Assembly (NCBI RefSeq): GCF_001517935.1
Contig: NZ_LOQF01000006.1
Location: 1-64,000 of the forward strand
Reading direction: 5' to 3'
Length of the DNA stretch: 64,000 nt
Origin: Sneathia sanguinegens
GTDB lineage: Bacteria; Fusobacteriota; Fusobacteriia; Fusobacteriales; Leptotrichiaceae
Part shown: positions 15,285 through 23,178 of the stretch, in pieces
Numbering within the stretch: position 1 is the first letter of the stretch
How the letters are laid out: every line of letters starts with the position of its first letter
Translations under genes and position numbers: made by a program
Notes under the pieces: model-generated
Seen by the model: the letters and a program-made list of their open reading frames with translations, nothing else
Told to the model about the DNA's origin: nothing
The model's database searches: none

Positions 15285-16516
15285 TGGACGAATTATTAAA
15301 ATATAAAACAACTAAGCTTAGAGAAATTGCAAAAGAACATGGAATTGAAAATTACAAGTCTATGATAAGAGAAGACCTAATTAATAATATCTGTGTTCAA
15401 TTAGCAAAAGAAGAAGGAAAATTATATACTGTTGGAACACTTGATATAATGAATGATGGTTATGGTTTTTTAAGAAATACAGATCTTAATGCCGATGTTT
15501 ATGTTTCTATATCACAAATAAAAAAAATTGCCCTAAGACAAGGTGATGTTATTTGTGGTGAAATAAGAGTTCCTATAGGTACTGAAAAAAATTATGGTCT
15601 AATAAAAATTCAATTTATAAATAGTGATACTATTGATAAAGCTCTTAATAGACCTGTTTTTGATGAATTAATACCTGCTTATCCAAATGAAAAAATAAAA
15701 TTAGGCGAAGGTGAAATTTCATCAAGATTAATTGATCTTATTGCTCCTATAGGTAAAGGTCAAAGAGGACTTATAGTTGCTCCTCCAAAAGGAGGTAAAA
15801 CTGTGCTATTGACTACACTGGCAAATGATATTATAAAATATAATAAGGACATTGATGTTTGGATTCTTTTAATAGACGAAAGACCAGAAGAAGTTACCGA
15901 TATAAAAGAAAATGTCAAAGAAGCTGAAGTATATTCTGCAACTTTTGACGAAGATCCTAATATTCATATCAAAGTTACAGAAAAAGTATTAGAAGCTGCA
16001 AAATTAGAGGTTGAAAAGGGGAAAAATATTGTAATACTAATGGATAGTTTAACAAGACTTGCAAGATCATACAATATTGTTATTCCATCAAGTGGTAAAA
16101 TAATAAGTGGTGGTATAGATCCAAAAGCTTTATATATGCCAAAAAAATTCCTTGGAGCAGCTAGAAATATACGGAAAGGTGGTAGTCTTACAATAATTGC
16201 AACAGCTCTTATTGATACTGGTAGTCGTATGGACGAAGTCATATTTGAAGAATTCAAGGGAACTGCAAATATGGAAATAATTCTTGATAGAACTTTACAA
16301 CAATTACGCCTATTCCCTGCAATAGATATAATAAAAAGTGGTACTAGACGAGAAGATTTACTTTATGCAAAAAAAGAATTAGATCTTATTTGGGCTTTAA
16401 GAAGAAAATTAATGAAATGTAATGAAGCTGAAGCATTAAAATATTTACTTGATTTACTTAAACAATATAGCACAAATGCTGAACTAATTGATAATATAAA
16501 ATATGAATTAATGTAA
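15284..16516 (+). CDS. rho: Transcription termination factor Rho
   Basis: Hexameric RNA helicase that ends transcription. In order: N-terminal Rho-N helical domain (LREIAKEHGIENYKSMIREDLI), a cold-shock-like RNA-binding domain (GTLDIMNDGYGFLR, then ADVYVSISQIKK), and the RecA-type ATPase with Walker A APPKGGKT near residue 170, Walker B VILMDSLTRLAR and the R-loop/Q-loop region PKALYMPKKFLGAARNIR. I take the GTG at 15284-15286 as start: GAAGGTG lies just upstream and it overlaps the miaB stop (TAGTG). An in-frame ATG at 15245 lies inside miaB without a site. The 410-residue length is typical of Rho without an N-terminal insert. Confidence 0.97.
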   Translation: MDELLKYKTTKLREIAKEHGIENYKSMIREDLINNICVQLAKEEGKLYTVGTLDIMNDGYGFLRNTDLNADVYVSISQIKKIALRQGDVICGEIRVPIGTEKNYGLIKIQFINSDTIDKALNRPVFDELIPAYPNEKIKLGEGEISSRLIDLIAPIGKGQRGLIVAPPKGGKTVLLTTLANDIIKYNKDIDVWILLIDERPEEVTDIKENVKEAEVYSATFDEDPNIHIKVTEKVLEAAKLEVEKGKNIVILMDSLTRLARSYNIVIPSSGKIISGGIDPKALYMPKKFLGAARNIRKGGSLTIIATALIDTGSRMDEVIFEEFKGTANMEIILDRTLQQLRLFPAIDIIKSGTRREDLLYAKKELDLIWALRRKLMKCNEAEALKYLLDLLKQYSTNAELIDNIKYELM

Positions 16517-16526
16517 TGAGGTGTAT

Positions 16527-17684
16527 ATGAAAACATTTAAATATTTACTTATGCAGGCTCTATTTTTTGCCTGCTTTTGTGCTTTATTTGCTTTTGCAAA
16601 TCCTTTTTTAAGTTCAAAAAATTTTTCCATAACACAGATAGGTTTACTTATAACCTTATCTTCAATTTTTTCAGTTATTTCACAACCATATATTACTAAT
16701 TGTATAGAAAAGTATAAAAAATTCACAGTAAAAAAATCTATATTGTTATTGACATATTTAACAATATTGTCTTTATTGATAATACTTATTAGTAACAATA
16801 CTTTTATTTTATTTTTATGCTACGTAATAGCTTTAGGTTGTATTATGAGTATTCAAACTTTTATGTATCCCTTTATTTTCGAATACATTGATGAAGGATA
16901 TAAAGTTAATTTTGGTTTTGCAAGAGGTATGGGTTCTGTTACCTATGCAGTTGTTTCACTAACTTTAGGCTTTTTCTCAAAAAAAAGTTTGAATTTTCTA
17001 CCTGCTTTTTGCTTTATTACTTCATTTGCTCTATTACTTGTAGTGTACTCATTTAAAAATTTAGAAAATAAAACTATTTCTAATAATAATTTAGAAAATG
17101 AAACTACTTCTTTTAAAGAATTTTATAAGAAAAATAAAAGTTTTTGCTATATTCTTTTAGGCTGTACCTTATTATTCTACACACATTCTGCCTTGAATAC
17201 ATATTTAAAAAATATTATGGAATATATTAATTGTGGAACTTATGAAGTTGGTGTCTGCTATATGCTTTCATCAATAATTGAGTTTCCTGTAATGACTGCA
17301 GTACCCTATCTACATAAAAAATTCAGTTATAATTTCCTATTTGCTATATCAGCTATAGGTTTTACAACTAAATGTTTTTTTATCATGCTTGGAACTTTAT
17401 TTAAAAGTATTAGTATAATTTATTTTGCACAATTCTTTCAAATATTTGGTTTTGCCTTATACTTACCAGTATCACTTTATTACATATCTACAGTATTAGA
17501 TAAAAAAGATGTTACAAAGGCTCAAGCATATTTAGGAATTGGCATTACTTTAGGTGGAATTCTAGGAAATTATATCAGTGCATATATTTTCCAAAGTTTA
17601 TCTATATTTTACTTCTTAGCTTCTTGCTTTATAATTACATTTATAGGAACTTTATTTATCACAACTAATACTAAAAAAAGTTAA
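16527..17684 (+). CDS. Major facilitator superfamily transporter
   Basis: Twelve hydrophobic segments across about 385 residues, split by a charged loop near 175-205 (LENKTISNNNLENETTSFKEF), as in MFS permeases. The N-terminal pattern (NPFLSSKNFSITQIGLLITLSSIFSVISQPY) and the second-half motif resemble the LacY/HcaT-like subgroup of proton-coupled sugar or aromatic-acid symporters. The substrate cannot be deduced. The ATG at 16527 follows GAGGTG; the GTG at 16521 is part of that site. The gene is 10 bases after rho and just before another transporter, so the two probably extend the rho transcript. Confidence 0.85.
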   Translation: MKTFKYLLMQALFFACFCALFAFANPFLSSKNFSITQIGLLITLSSIFSVISQPYITNCIEKYKKFTVKKSILLLTYLTILSLLIILISNNTFILFLCYVIALGCIMSIQTFMYPFIFEYIDEGYKVNFGFARGMGSVTYAVVSLTLGFFSKKSLNFLPAFCFITSFALLLVVYSFKNLENKTISNNNLENETTSFKEFYKKNKSFCYILLGCTLLFYTHSALNTYLKNIMEYINCGTYEVGVCYMLSSIIEFPVMTAVPYLHKKFSYNFLFAISAIGFTTKCFFIMLGTLFKSISIIYFAQFFQIFGFALYLPVSLYYISTVLDKKDVTKAQAYLGIGITLGGILGNYISAYIFQSLSIFYFLASCFIITFIGTLFITTNTKKS

Positions 17685-17704
17685 TTTTGAAATGAGGTGT
17701 TATT

Positions 17705-18598
17705 TTGAACAAAAAATTTTTAGGTATATTTTTAGCAACAATTAGTTCTACTTTATGGGGAATCGGGGGCAATTTCACAGGATATATCTTTAAAAATTCA
17801 AATATTGACTATAGTTCATTAGTTTTTTTCAGAATGTTTATAGCTAGTATTATTTTCTTTATTCTAGGTTTTATAAAAGATGAACCAATTAAGGCTTTCG
17901 ATATGATAAATAACAAAAAACGCTTTATACAGCTTATTATTTACTCATTTTTCGGTATGCTTGGAGTACAATTACCATTTTATGCAACTATAAAATACAG
18001 TTCTGCTCCTTTTGCAACTCTAATGCAATTTGGTTCGCCTATATTAGTTATACTATATATTTGTTTTAAATATAGGAAAAAACCTCAACTAAATGAAATT
18101 ATTTGTACTTTTTTCATACTAATAGGTGTTTTCTTTGTAGTAACAAATGGAAAATTAAACAGTTTATCTGTCCAAGTTAATGCAATTTATTGGGGACTTA
18201 TTACAGCCTTTGGTTATGCCTTTTATATAGTCTATGCAAAAAATTTTTTCTCATGGCCTACTTCATTTTTAATGGCTTATGGTATGTTATTTGGTTCAAT
18301 TTTCATATTACCTATAACAAATTTTAAAATTTCAATTAGCTGTCTTAGTCATTCTAATATATTATTCTCATTTATTATGGTCTTGACTATAGGAACAGTT
18401 ATTCCTTTCTATTTATTAATAGAAAGTTCAAGATATATTAATCCTAAGCTTACTTGTATGCTTAGTGTAGCTGAACCTATTGTTTCTTTATTAGTTTCCA
18501 TAATATTTATGCATGAACATTTTGGTTTGTACCAATTTATTGGAATACTTATTATAATATTTTCAATATTTGTAGTTACATCTACTACAAAAGATTAA
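17705..18598 (+). CDS. EamA/DMT-family permease
   Basis: Ten predicted membrane helices arranged as two EamA repeats (residues about 5-145 and 155-293), with the recognisable start GIFLATISSTLWGIGGNFTGY and the second-repeat motif AEPIVSLLVSIIFMHEHFGLYQFIGILIII. Drug/metabolite transporters of this group often export amino acids or metabolites; the substrate is unknown. The start is a TTG (17705-17707) with GAGGTG five bases before it. The gene closes the plus-strand operon at a terminator. Confidence 0.9.
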   Translation: MNKKFLGIFLATISSTLWGIGGNFTGYIFKNSNIDYSSLVFFRMFIASIIFFILGFIKDEPIKAFDMINNKKRFIQLIIYSFFGMLGVQLPFYATIKYSSAPFATLMQFGSPILVILYICFKYRKKPQLNEIICTFFILIGVFFVVTNGKLNSLSVQVNAIYWGLITAFGYAFYIVYAKNFFSWPTSFLMAYGMLFGSIFILPITNFKISISCLSHSNILFSFIMVLTIGTVIPFYLLIESSRYINPKLTCMLSVAEPIVSLLVSIIFMHEHFGLYQFIGILIIIFSIFVVTSTTKD

Positions 18599-18604
18599 TA
18601 ATTT

Positions 18605-18645
18605 AGATTCTTACTTTATTAAGAAAGTTAAGAATCTTTTTTTTA
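18605..18645 (+). terminator. Terminator of the plus-strand operon
   Basis: AGATTCTTA (18605-18613) pairs with TAAGAATCT (18629-18637), followed by a run of T. It lies eight bases after the permease stop. Confidence 0.85.
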
Positions 18646-18682
18646 TTTCTTTATCCTCAAACTTTACAATTTTTTTCAAAAA

Positions 18683-18700
18683 TGCTAAGCTATATTAGCA
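18683..18700. promoter_or_regulatory. Short inverted repeat before the DUF1846 gene
   Basis: TGCTAA-GCTATA-TTAGCA forms an 18-bp palindrome-like element about 20 bases before the start codon. TTTACA at 18663-18668 could be a -35, with the -10 falling within the repeat (TAAGCT at 17 bases). A repressor site is possible; no regulator is adjacent. Confidence 0.35.
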
Positions 18701-18719
18701 AAGTAGAAGGAGAAAAAAA

Positions 18720-20195
18720 ATGAAAATTGGATTTGATCACGAAAAATATCTTACAGAACAATCTAAGTACATTTTGGAAAGAGTTAATGAGTACGACAAA
18801 CTTTATATTGAATTTGGAGGAAAATTATTTTCTGATTTACATGCAAAAAGGGTTTTACCTGGCTTTAAAAAAGATGCTAAAGTAGAACTTTTACATAAAC
18901 TTAAGGATAAATTAGAAGTTATTATCTGTGTTTATTCTGGAGATATTGAACGGAATAAATTAAGAGGTGACCTAGGTATCACTTATGATCTTGAAGTTTT
19001 ACGTATAATTGACGATTTACATGCAAATGATTTACAAGTTAATAGTGTCGTTATTACAAGATATACTGGACAACCCTCAGCAAAAATTTTTAAACAAAAA
19101 TTGGAAAGTCGTGGTATAAAAGTATATATCTTTGAACCAACTATGGGATATCCTAATGATATTGATGTTATCGTTAGTGAAGAAGGTTTTGGTCAAAGAC
19201 CATATATTAAAACTACAAAACCTATTGTAGTTGTTACTGCCCCAGGTCCTGGTTCAGGTAAATTAGCAACTTGTTTGGCACAACTATATAATGAACATAA
19301 ACATGGTGTTAATGTTGGATATGCTAAATTCGAAACTTTCCCAGTTTGGAATTTACCACTTAAACATCCTTTAAATATAGCTTATGAAGCAGCTACAGTT
19401 GACTTAAAAGATGTTAATATGATAGATACATTCCACTTGAATGCCTATGGAATAAATGCTGTTAATTACAATAGAGATATTGAAGCTTTCCCTATTTTAA
19501 AAAGAATAATTGAAAAAATAAAGGGTTATGCTATTTATAAGTCACCTACAGATATGGGTGTAAATAGACTTGCGACTGGTATCATTGACGATGAAGTAGT
19601 TAAAAAAGCTTCATGTGATGAAATTATTCGTAGAATGTTTAAAACTGCCTGTGAATATAAAAAGGGATATGTAGATCTTGATGTTTCAAATAGAGCAAAA
19701 ATGATAATGGAAGAACTTAATTTAAAAGAAACTGATAGACCTTGTGTAATTCCAGCAAGGGAAAAAGCTGAAAAATCTGGTTTCCCTTCAATGGCAATTG
19801 AATTAGATAATGGAAAAATAATTACAGGTAGAACTACTGAAATTATGGAAGCTGCAGCCTCTGCAATATTAAATGCAATAAAATATTTAGCAAATATTGA
19901 TGAAAATTTACATTTAATTGCTCCCGCTGTACTAACTCCTATTTTAAAATTAAAAAAGGAAAATCTAGCTTATGTAAATGCAATTTTAACTGTTGAAGAA
20001 GTCTTAATTGCTCTTTCAATTTCAGCTACTACTAATCCTAGTGCTGCTCTTGCATTACAAATGTTACCAAAATTAAAACATGCTCAAGCTCATTCAACAA
20101 CTATTTTACCAACTAAGCTAGAACAATTATTTACAAAACTTGAAATTGATGTAACAGCTGATCCTGTATTTGCTACAGATAAGCTATATTATTAA
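18720..20195 (+). CDS. DUF1846 family protein
   Basis: The start [22 protein letters not shown] and the overall 491-residue length match the DUF1846 family, found widely in Firmicutes and Fusobacteria. Structures exist, but a physiological role is not established to my knowledge. Visible features include [35 protein letters not shown] (a phosphate-binding-looking Gly-rich loop near residue 180) and a C-terminal half that is Ala- and Leu-rich and helical. I see no signal peptide or membrane helix, so it is cytosolic. It is a single-gene unit with its own AAGGAG site and a terminator shared with the converging adhesin gene. A nucleotide- or cofactor-dependent enzyme is possible but is inference. 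Confidence 0.9.
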   Translation: MKIGFDHEKYLTEQSKYILERVNEYDKLYIEFGGKLFSDLHAKRVLPGFKKDAKVELLHKLKDKLEVIICVYSGDIERNKLRGDLGITYDLEVLRIIDDLHANDLQVNSVVITRYTGQPSAKIFKQKLESRGIKVYIFEPTMGYPNDIDVIVSEEGFGQRPYIKTTKPIVVVTAPGPGSGKLATCLAQLYNEHKHGVNVGYAKFETFPVWNLPLKHPLNIAYEAATVDLKDVNMIDTFHLNAYGINAVNYNRDIEAFPILKRIIEKIKGYAIYKSPTDMGVNRLATGIIDDEVVKKASCDEIIRRMFKTACEYKKGYVDLDVSNRAKMIMEELNLKETDRPCVIPAREKAEKSGFPSMAIELDNGKIITGRTTEIMEAAASAILNAIKYLANIDENLHLIAPAVLTPILKLKKENLAYVNAILTVEEVLIALSISATTNPSAALALQMLPKLKHAQAHSTTILPTKLEQLFTKLEIDVTADPVFATDKLYY

Positions 20196-20201
20196 TAAAA
20201 A

Positions 20202-20222
20202 ATGCCTTGCTTTGCAAGGCAT
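20202..20222. terminator. Bidirectional terminator between DUF1846 and adhesin
   Basis: ATGCCTTGC / GCAAGGCAT with a three-base loop, flanked by A run on one side and T run on the other, lies between two converging genes (stops at 20195 and 20240). Confidence 0.9.
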
Positions 20223-20239
20223 ATTTTTATGTCCGATAA

Positions 20240-22951
20240 TTATTTCTTAAGCAATTTCATAAGAAGTTCCTTAATCTCTTTATTTTCTTTTTTCAATGCT
20301 TCAATTTCTTTTTGTTGTACACTACTATCATAAATTTCCCCAAAAACAACTCCTATACCTAAACCAAGACCTAAGTTTCCTTTAGTATTTACAGTTCCAT
20401 TTAATCTATATGTTAATCTTCTATTCTTTGTTATACCACTCAAACCTATAGCTACAGCATGTTCTGAACCATAAGTACCATATGCTGCTGAAAGTCCTGC
20501 TGAACTTGATACATTTTGTGTTAAACTAGACATAGCCATACAATTAGCTATACCACTTAATGCCATATCTGTTTTCTTATCCATATTTTCAATTTGTTTT
20601 TTCATTTCTTTACTCATTTGAGCATCTTTACCATTTTCGCCTTTTAATGAATCTAGGAAATCAGATACTGTTAATTTATCTAAACTCTTACCATGTTTAT
20701 CTGCATATTCAACAGCTTTATCTGATGTTGCCCATATATCATAAGCACTCTTACCATTTTTTCCTGGTTTTCCTGGTTCTCCAGCTTTCAATTTAATTTT
20801 ATCTATTTCATCTTTTAATTGTTTAACATTTACTGCATCAGTATCGTCTTTACCTTCTGCAACAAATTTTATTTGTCTTTGAGTATTACTATTACCGATT
20901 GAAACTGCATTTGTTACTGGTGTACTACTATCTCCAAACACTATTGCATTATTAATACCATCTATTGTTACGTTACTTCCAAATACTAAGTTTTGATTAC
21001 CCTTAACCTTATTATTATATCCCATAACTTGATTCATTTCGCCTGTTACTTGTGATAATTGACCAATATTTGTATTATTTTTCCCTGTTGTTAATAAATC
21101 AACACCGAATGAAATACTATTTTCTCCAACTGTTTTAGTTCCTTTACCCATTGCTATTGCATTATCACCAACAGCTAAGGTATCAGTACCATAAGCTATA
21201 TTATCCTTTCCCAAATTTCTTAAATCATATAAGGTTAGAGCATCTTTTAGTGCCTTTAATCTTTCTTTATTTTCTTTTAATGTATTAGTCATTTGTTCTA
21301 TTTCAGCTTTTACTTGTTCATATTCCCTTGATAAAATTAAATCTTGTTCACTAGGATTTATTCCTTTAGCATTTCTCTCTGCTTGTTCATATTCAGATTT
21401 CATTCTATCTATTTTTTCTTGTCTTTCTTTTATAGCGTTCTTATTTACTCCTAAAGCTTGTTCTAATTCATTAGTTAATTTTTCTGTTGTTATCTTATTC
21501 TTATTTAAAACATCATCTATATTTTCTTTTCTCCATTCATTTATAAACTTATCACAAATTTTAGATAATAATTCACCGGTATTCTCTAATTCTTCACCAA
21601 ATAATTCCTTATACTTTGCTTTTATTACTTCTATATTCGTATCTAATTTTTGCTGTCTTTTATTTATGCATTCTCTTTTCTTATCTAGCCATGTAACATC
21701 ATGTGTTTGTTCATATTCCCATTGGTCATGTGTTATTTCATAATCTAAATCAACCAATTCAAATTTCATATCAGTTACCATATTGAATAAAATTGTAGAT
21801 TTTCCATTAGTTAAAGTGTCAAATTTACCAACAAATTCATTTCCAATTCTTTTATTAACATCATATATTTGATTTTTCCAATCATCTTTAGCACTCTTCC
21901 ATAGATCATAATCTGTTTGATTAGTTATATCTACATTAATATCTTTTACTGTTGTTACTGGTTTACCATTATACATATATTCTGAATTATTAACAATTCC
22001 AATTTCACCACTTATACTGTAATTGCCTAAATATCTATAATATGCATCACAATTCATTGCATTACTATAAGATAAAGTGTCATAACTAATTGGCATACTT
22101 TCATCATAAATACTCCTACAATATATAACTATATCTTTTAAATCTCTCTTTAAAAAATTTGCTTCAATTTTATTATATATATTATTTATTTTGCCATTTG
22201 GTAAATTAGTAGACCCATATATACAATTACTTAATATTTTATTCATTCTCAAATCACCAAGTGCCTTATAATAACTAGTTATATAGTCTTTATAGAACTC
22301 TTTACTTAAATTTAAGGTAGTACCTTGTTCTACCTTTTGTTTAAATTTCTCAGCTGTTTCATCTGATTCTCCTGAAGTTTCTATATTCCCTAATTCTCCT
22401 ATTCCGGTAAGTCTTGAATTTAAATCATCTATTTTAGCTTGATAGTTCTTGAAAAATTCTTCACTTCCGTCAACTTCTGTTTGCCAGGCATTTCTTAATC
22501 TTTCAGCTTCTCTTTCTGCATTAGCCTTCGCATTTCTTATTTGTTCTACTCTAATACCTGCTTGTATTACATCTTGTTCTCTTTTTTGTAAATCACTTAT
22601 CTTATTTGTGATTTCTACACCTTTCTTTTCTACTTCGCTTATTTCATTTAATTTTGCTTGATTTTCTTGTAGTTTTCTCTCTATATCTTCTTTACTTGTA
22701 TTATCACCACCTGTAGCTACAGCACCTTTTCCTGTTGCTATACCATTTTCACTTGTAGCAATACTTCCTTTTCCACGAGCTCTTGAATTATCTCCTATTT
22801 CTAATCCATGATCTTCTCCAATTATTGAGACATTTACATTATCTCCAAATACTGCAATACCTCCAGTAATCATGAATAAAATTATGATTGCCTTATTTAT
22901 TGCAATTTTTTTCTTAAAATTAGCCTTAATACTTTTTTCTAACTTATTCAT
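20240..22951 (-). CDS. YadA-type trimeric autotransporter adhesin (coiled-coil rich)
   Basis: Surface adhesin of the type Vc secretion class. Residues 1-37 form an extended signal peptide ([21 protein letters not shown]). Head-type repeats (IGEDHGLEIGDNSRARGKGS, about 40-80) precede coiled coil (88-160), a region without recognisable motif holding most aromatic residues (about 215-420), more coiled coil (430-590), a second YadA-like head (DNAIAMGKG, TVGENSISFG, about 600-690), the neck motif [11 protein letters not shown], a three-triplet collagen-like GEPGKPGKN, and the anchor (about 800-875). The chain ends with about 28 residues of coiled coil beyond the barrel, which is atypical. The ATG follows GGAGG. 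Promoter spacing includes a G5 run. A paralogue lies directly upstream, and a decayed one at 217-870. Confidence 0.93.
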   Translation of the reverse strand: MNKLEKSIKANFKKKIAINKAIIILFMITGGIAVFGDNVNVSIIGEDHGLEIGDNSRARGKGSIATSENGIATGKGAVATGGDNTSKEDIERKLQENQAKLNEISEVEKKGVEITNKISDLQKREQDVIQAGIRVEQIRNAKANAEREAERLRNAWQTEVDGSEEFFKNYQAKIDDLNSRLTGIGELGNIETSGESDETAEKFKQKVEQGTTLNLSKEFYKDYITSYYKALGDLRMNKILSNCIYGSTNLPNGKINNIYNKIEANFLKRDLKDIVIYCRSIYDESMPISYDTLSYSNAMNCDAYYRYLGNYSISGEIGIVNNSEYMYNGKPVTTVKDINVDITNQTDYDLWKSAKDDWKNQIYDVNKRIGNEFVGKFDTLTNGKSTILFNMVTDMKFELVDLDYEITHDQWEYEQTHDVTWLDKKRECINKRQQKLDTNIEVIKAKYKELFGEELENTGELLSKICDKFINEWRKENIDDVLNKNKITTEKLTNELEQALGVNKNAIKERQEKIDRMKSEYEQAERNAKGINPSEQDLILSREYEQVKAEIEQMTNTLKENKERLKALKDALTLYDLRNLGKDNIAYGTDTLAVGDNAIAMGKGTKTVGENSISFGVDLLTTGKNNTNIGQLSQVTGEMNQVMGYNNKVKGNQNLVFGSNVTIDGINNAIVFGDSSTPVTNAVSIGNSNTQRQIKFVAEGKDDTDAVNVKQLKDEIDKIKLKAGEPGKPGKNGKSAYDIWATSDKAVEYADKHGKSLDKLTVSDFLDSLKGENGKDAQMSKEMKKQIENMDKKTDMALSGIANCMAMSSLTQNVSSSAGLSAAYGTYGSEHAVAIGLSGITKNRRLTYRLNGTVNTKGNLGLGLGIGVVFGEIYDSSVQQKEIEALKKENKEIKELLMKLLKK

Positions 22952-22985
22952 TTTACCTCCAAATTATATTTCATATTTGCCAAGT

Positions 22986-23018
22986 ATTATACTACCCCCA
23001 CTTTGCATATTTTGTCAA
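22986..23018 (-). promoter_or_regulatory. Adhesin promoter with G5 run in the spacer
   Basis: Minus strand: TTGACA (23013-23018), then AAATATGCAAAGT, five G (22995-22999), then TAGTATAAT. TAGTAT is 18 bases and TATAAT 21 bases from the -35. The same arrangement with six G occurs before the paralogue, so spacer length differs between the two promoters. Confidence 0.75.
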
Positions 23019-23147
23019 CTATTTTTTTGCTATTTTTTTACATATTATATGAAATATAGTGTATTTATATTCAATTTTATTTTCAATTATTAACTTAAAT
23101 TAAACATTACATTTATATTGCCATATAAATATTTATTAACAAAAAAA

Positions 23148-23172
23148 ATGCACCTACTATAAATAGGTGCAT
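23148..23172 (-). terminator. Terminator of the collagen-like adhesin
   Basis: ATGCACCTA / TAGGTGCAT inverted repeat with a seven-base loop. On the minus strand it is followed by eight T. It lies six bases after the adhesin stop, separating it from the next adhesin's promoter. Confidence 0.9.
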
Positions 23173-23178
23173 CATTTC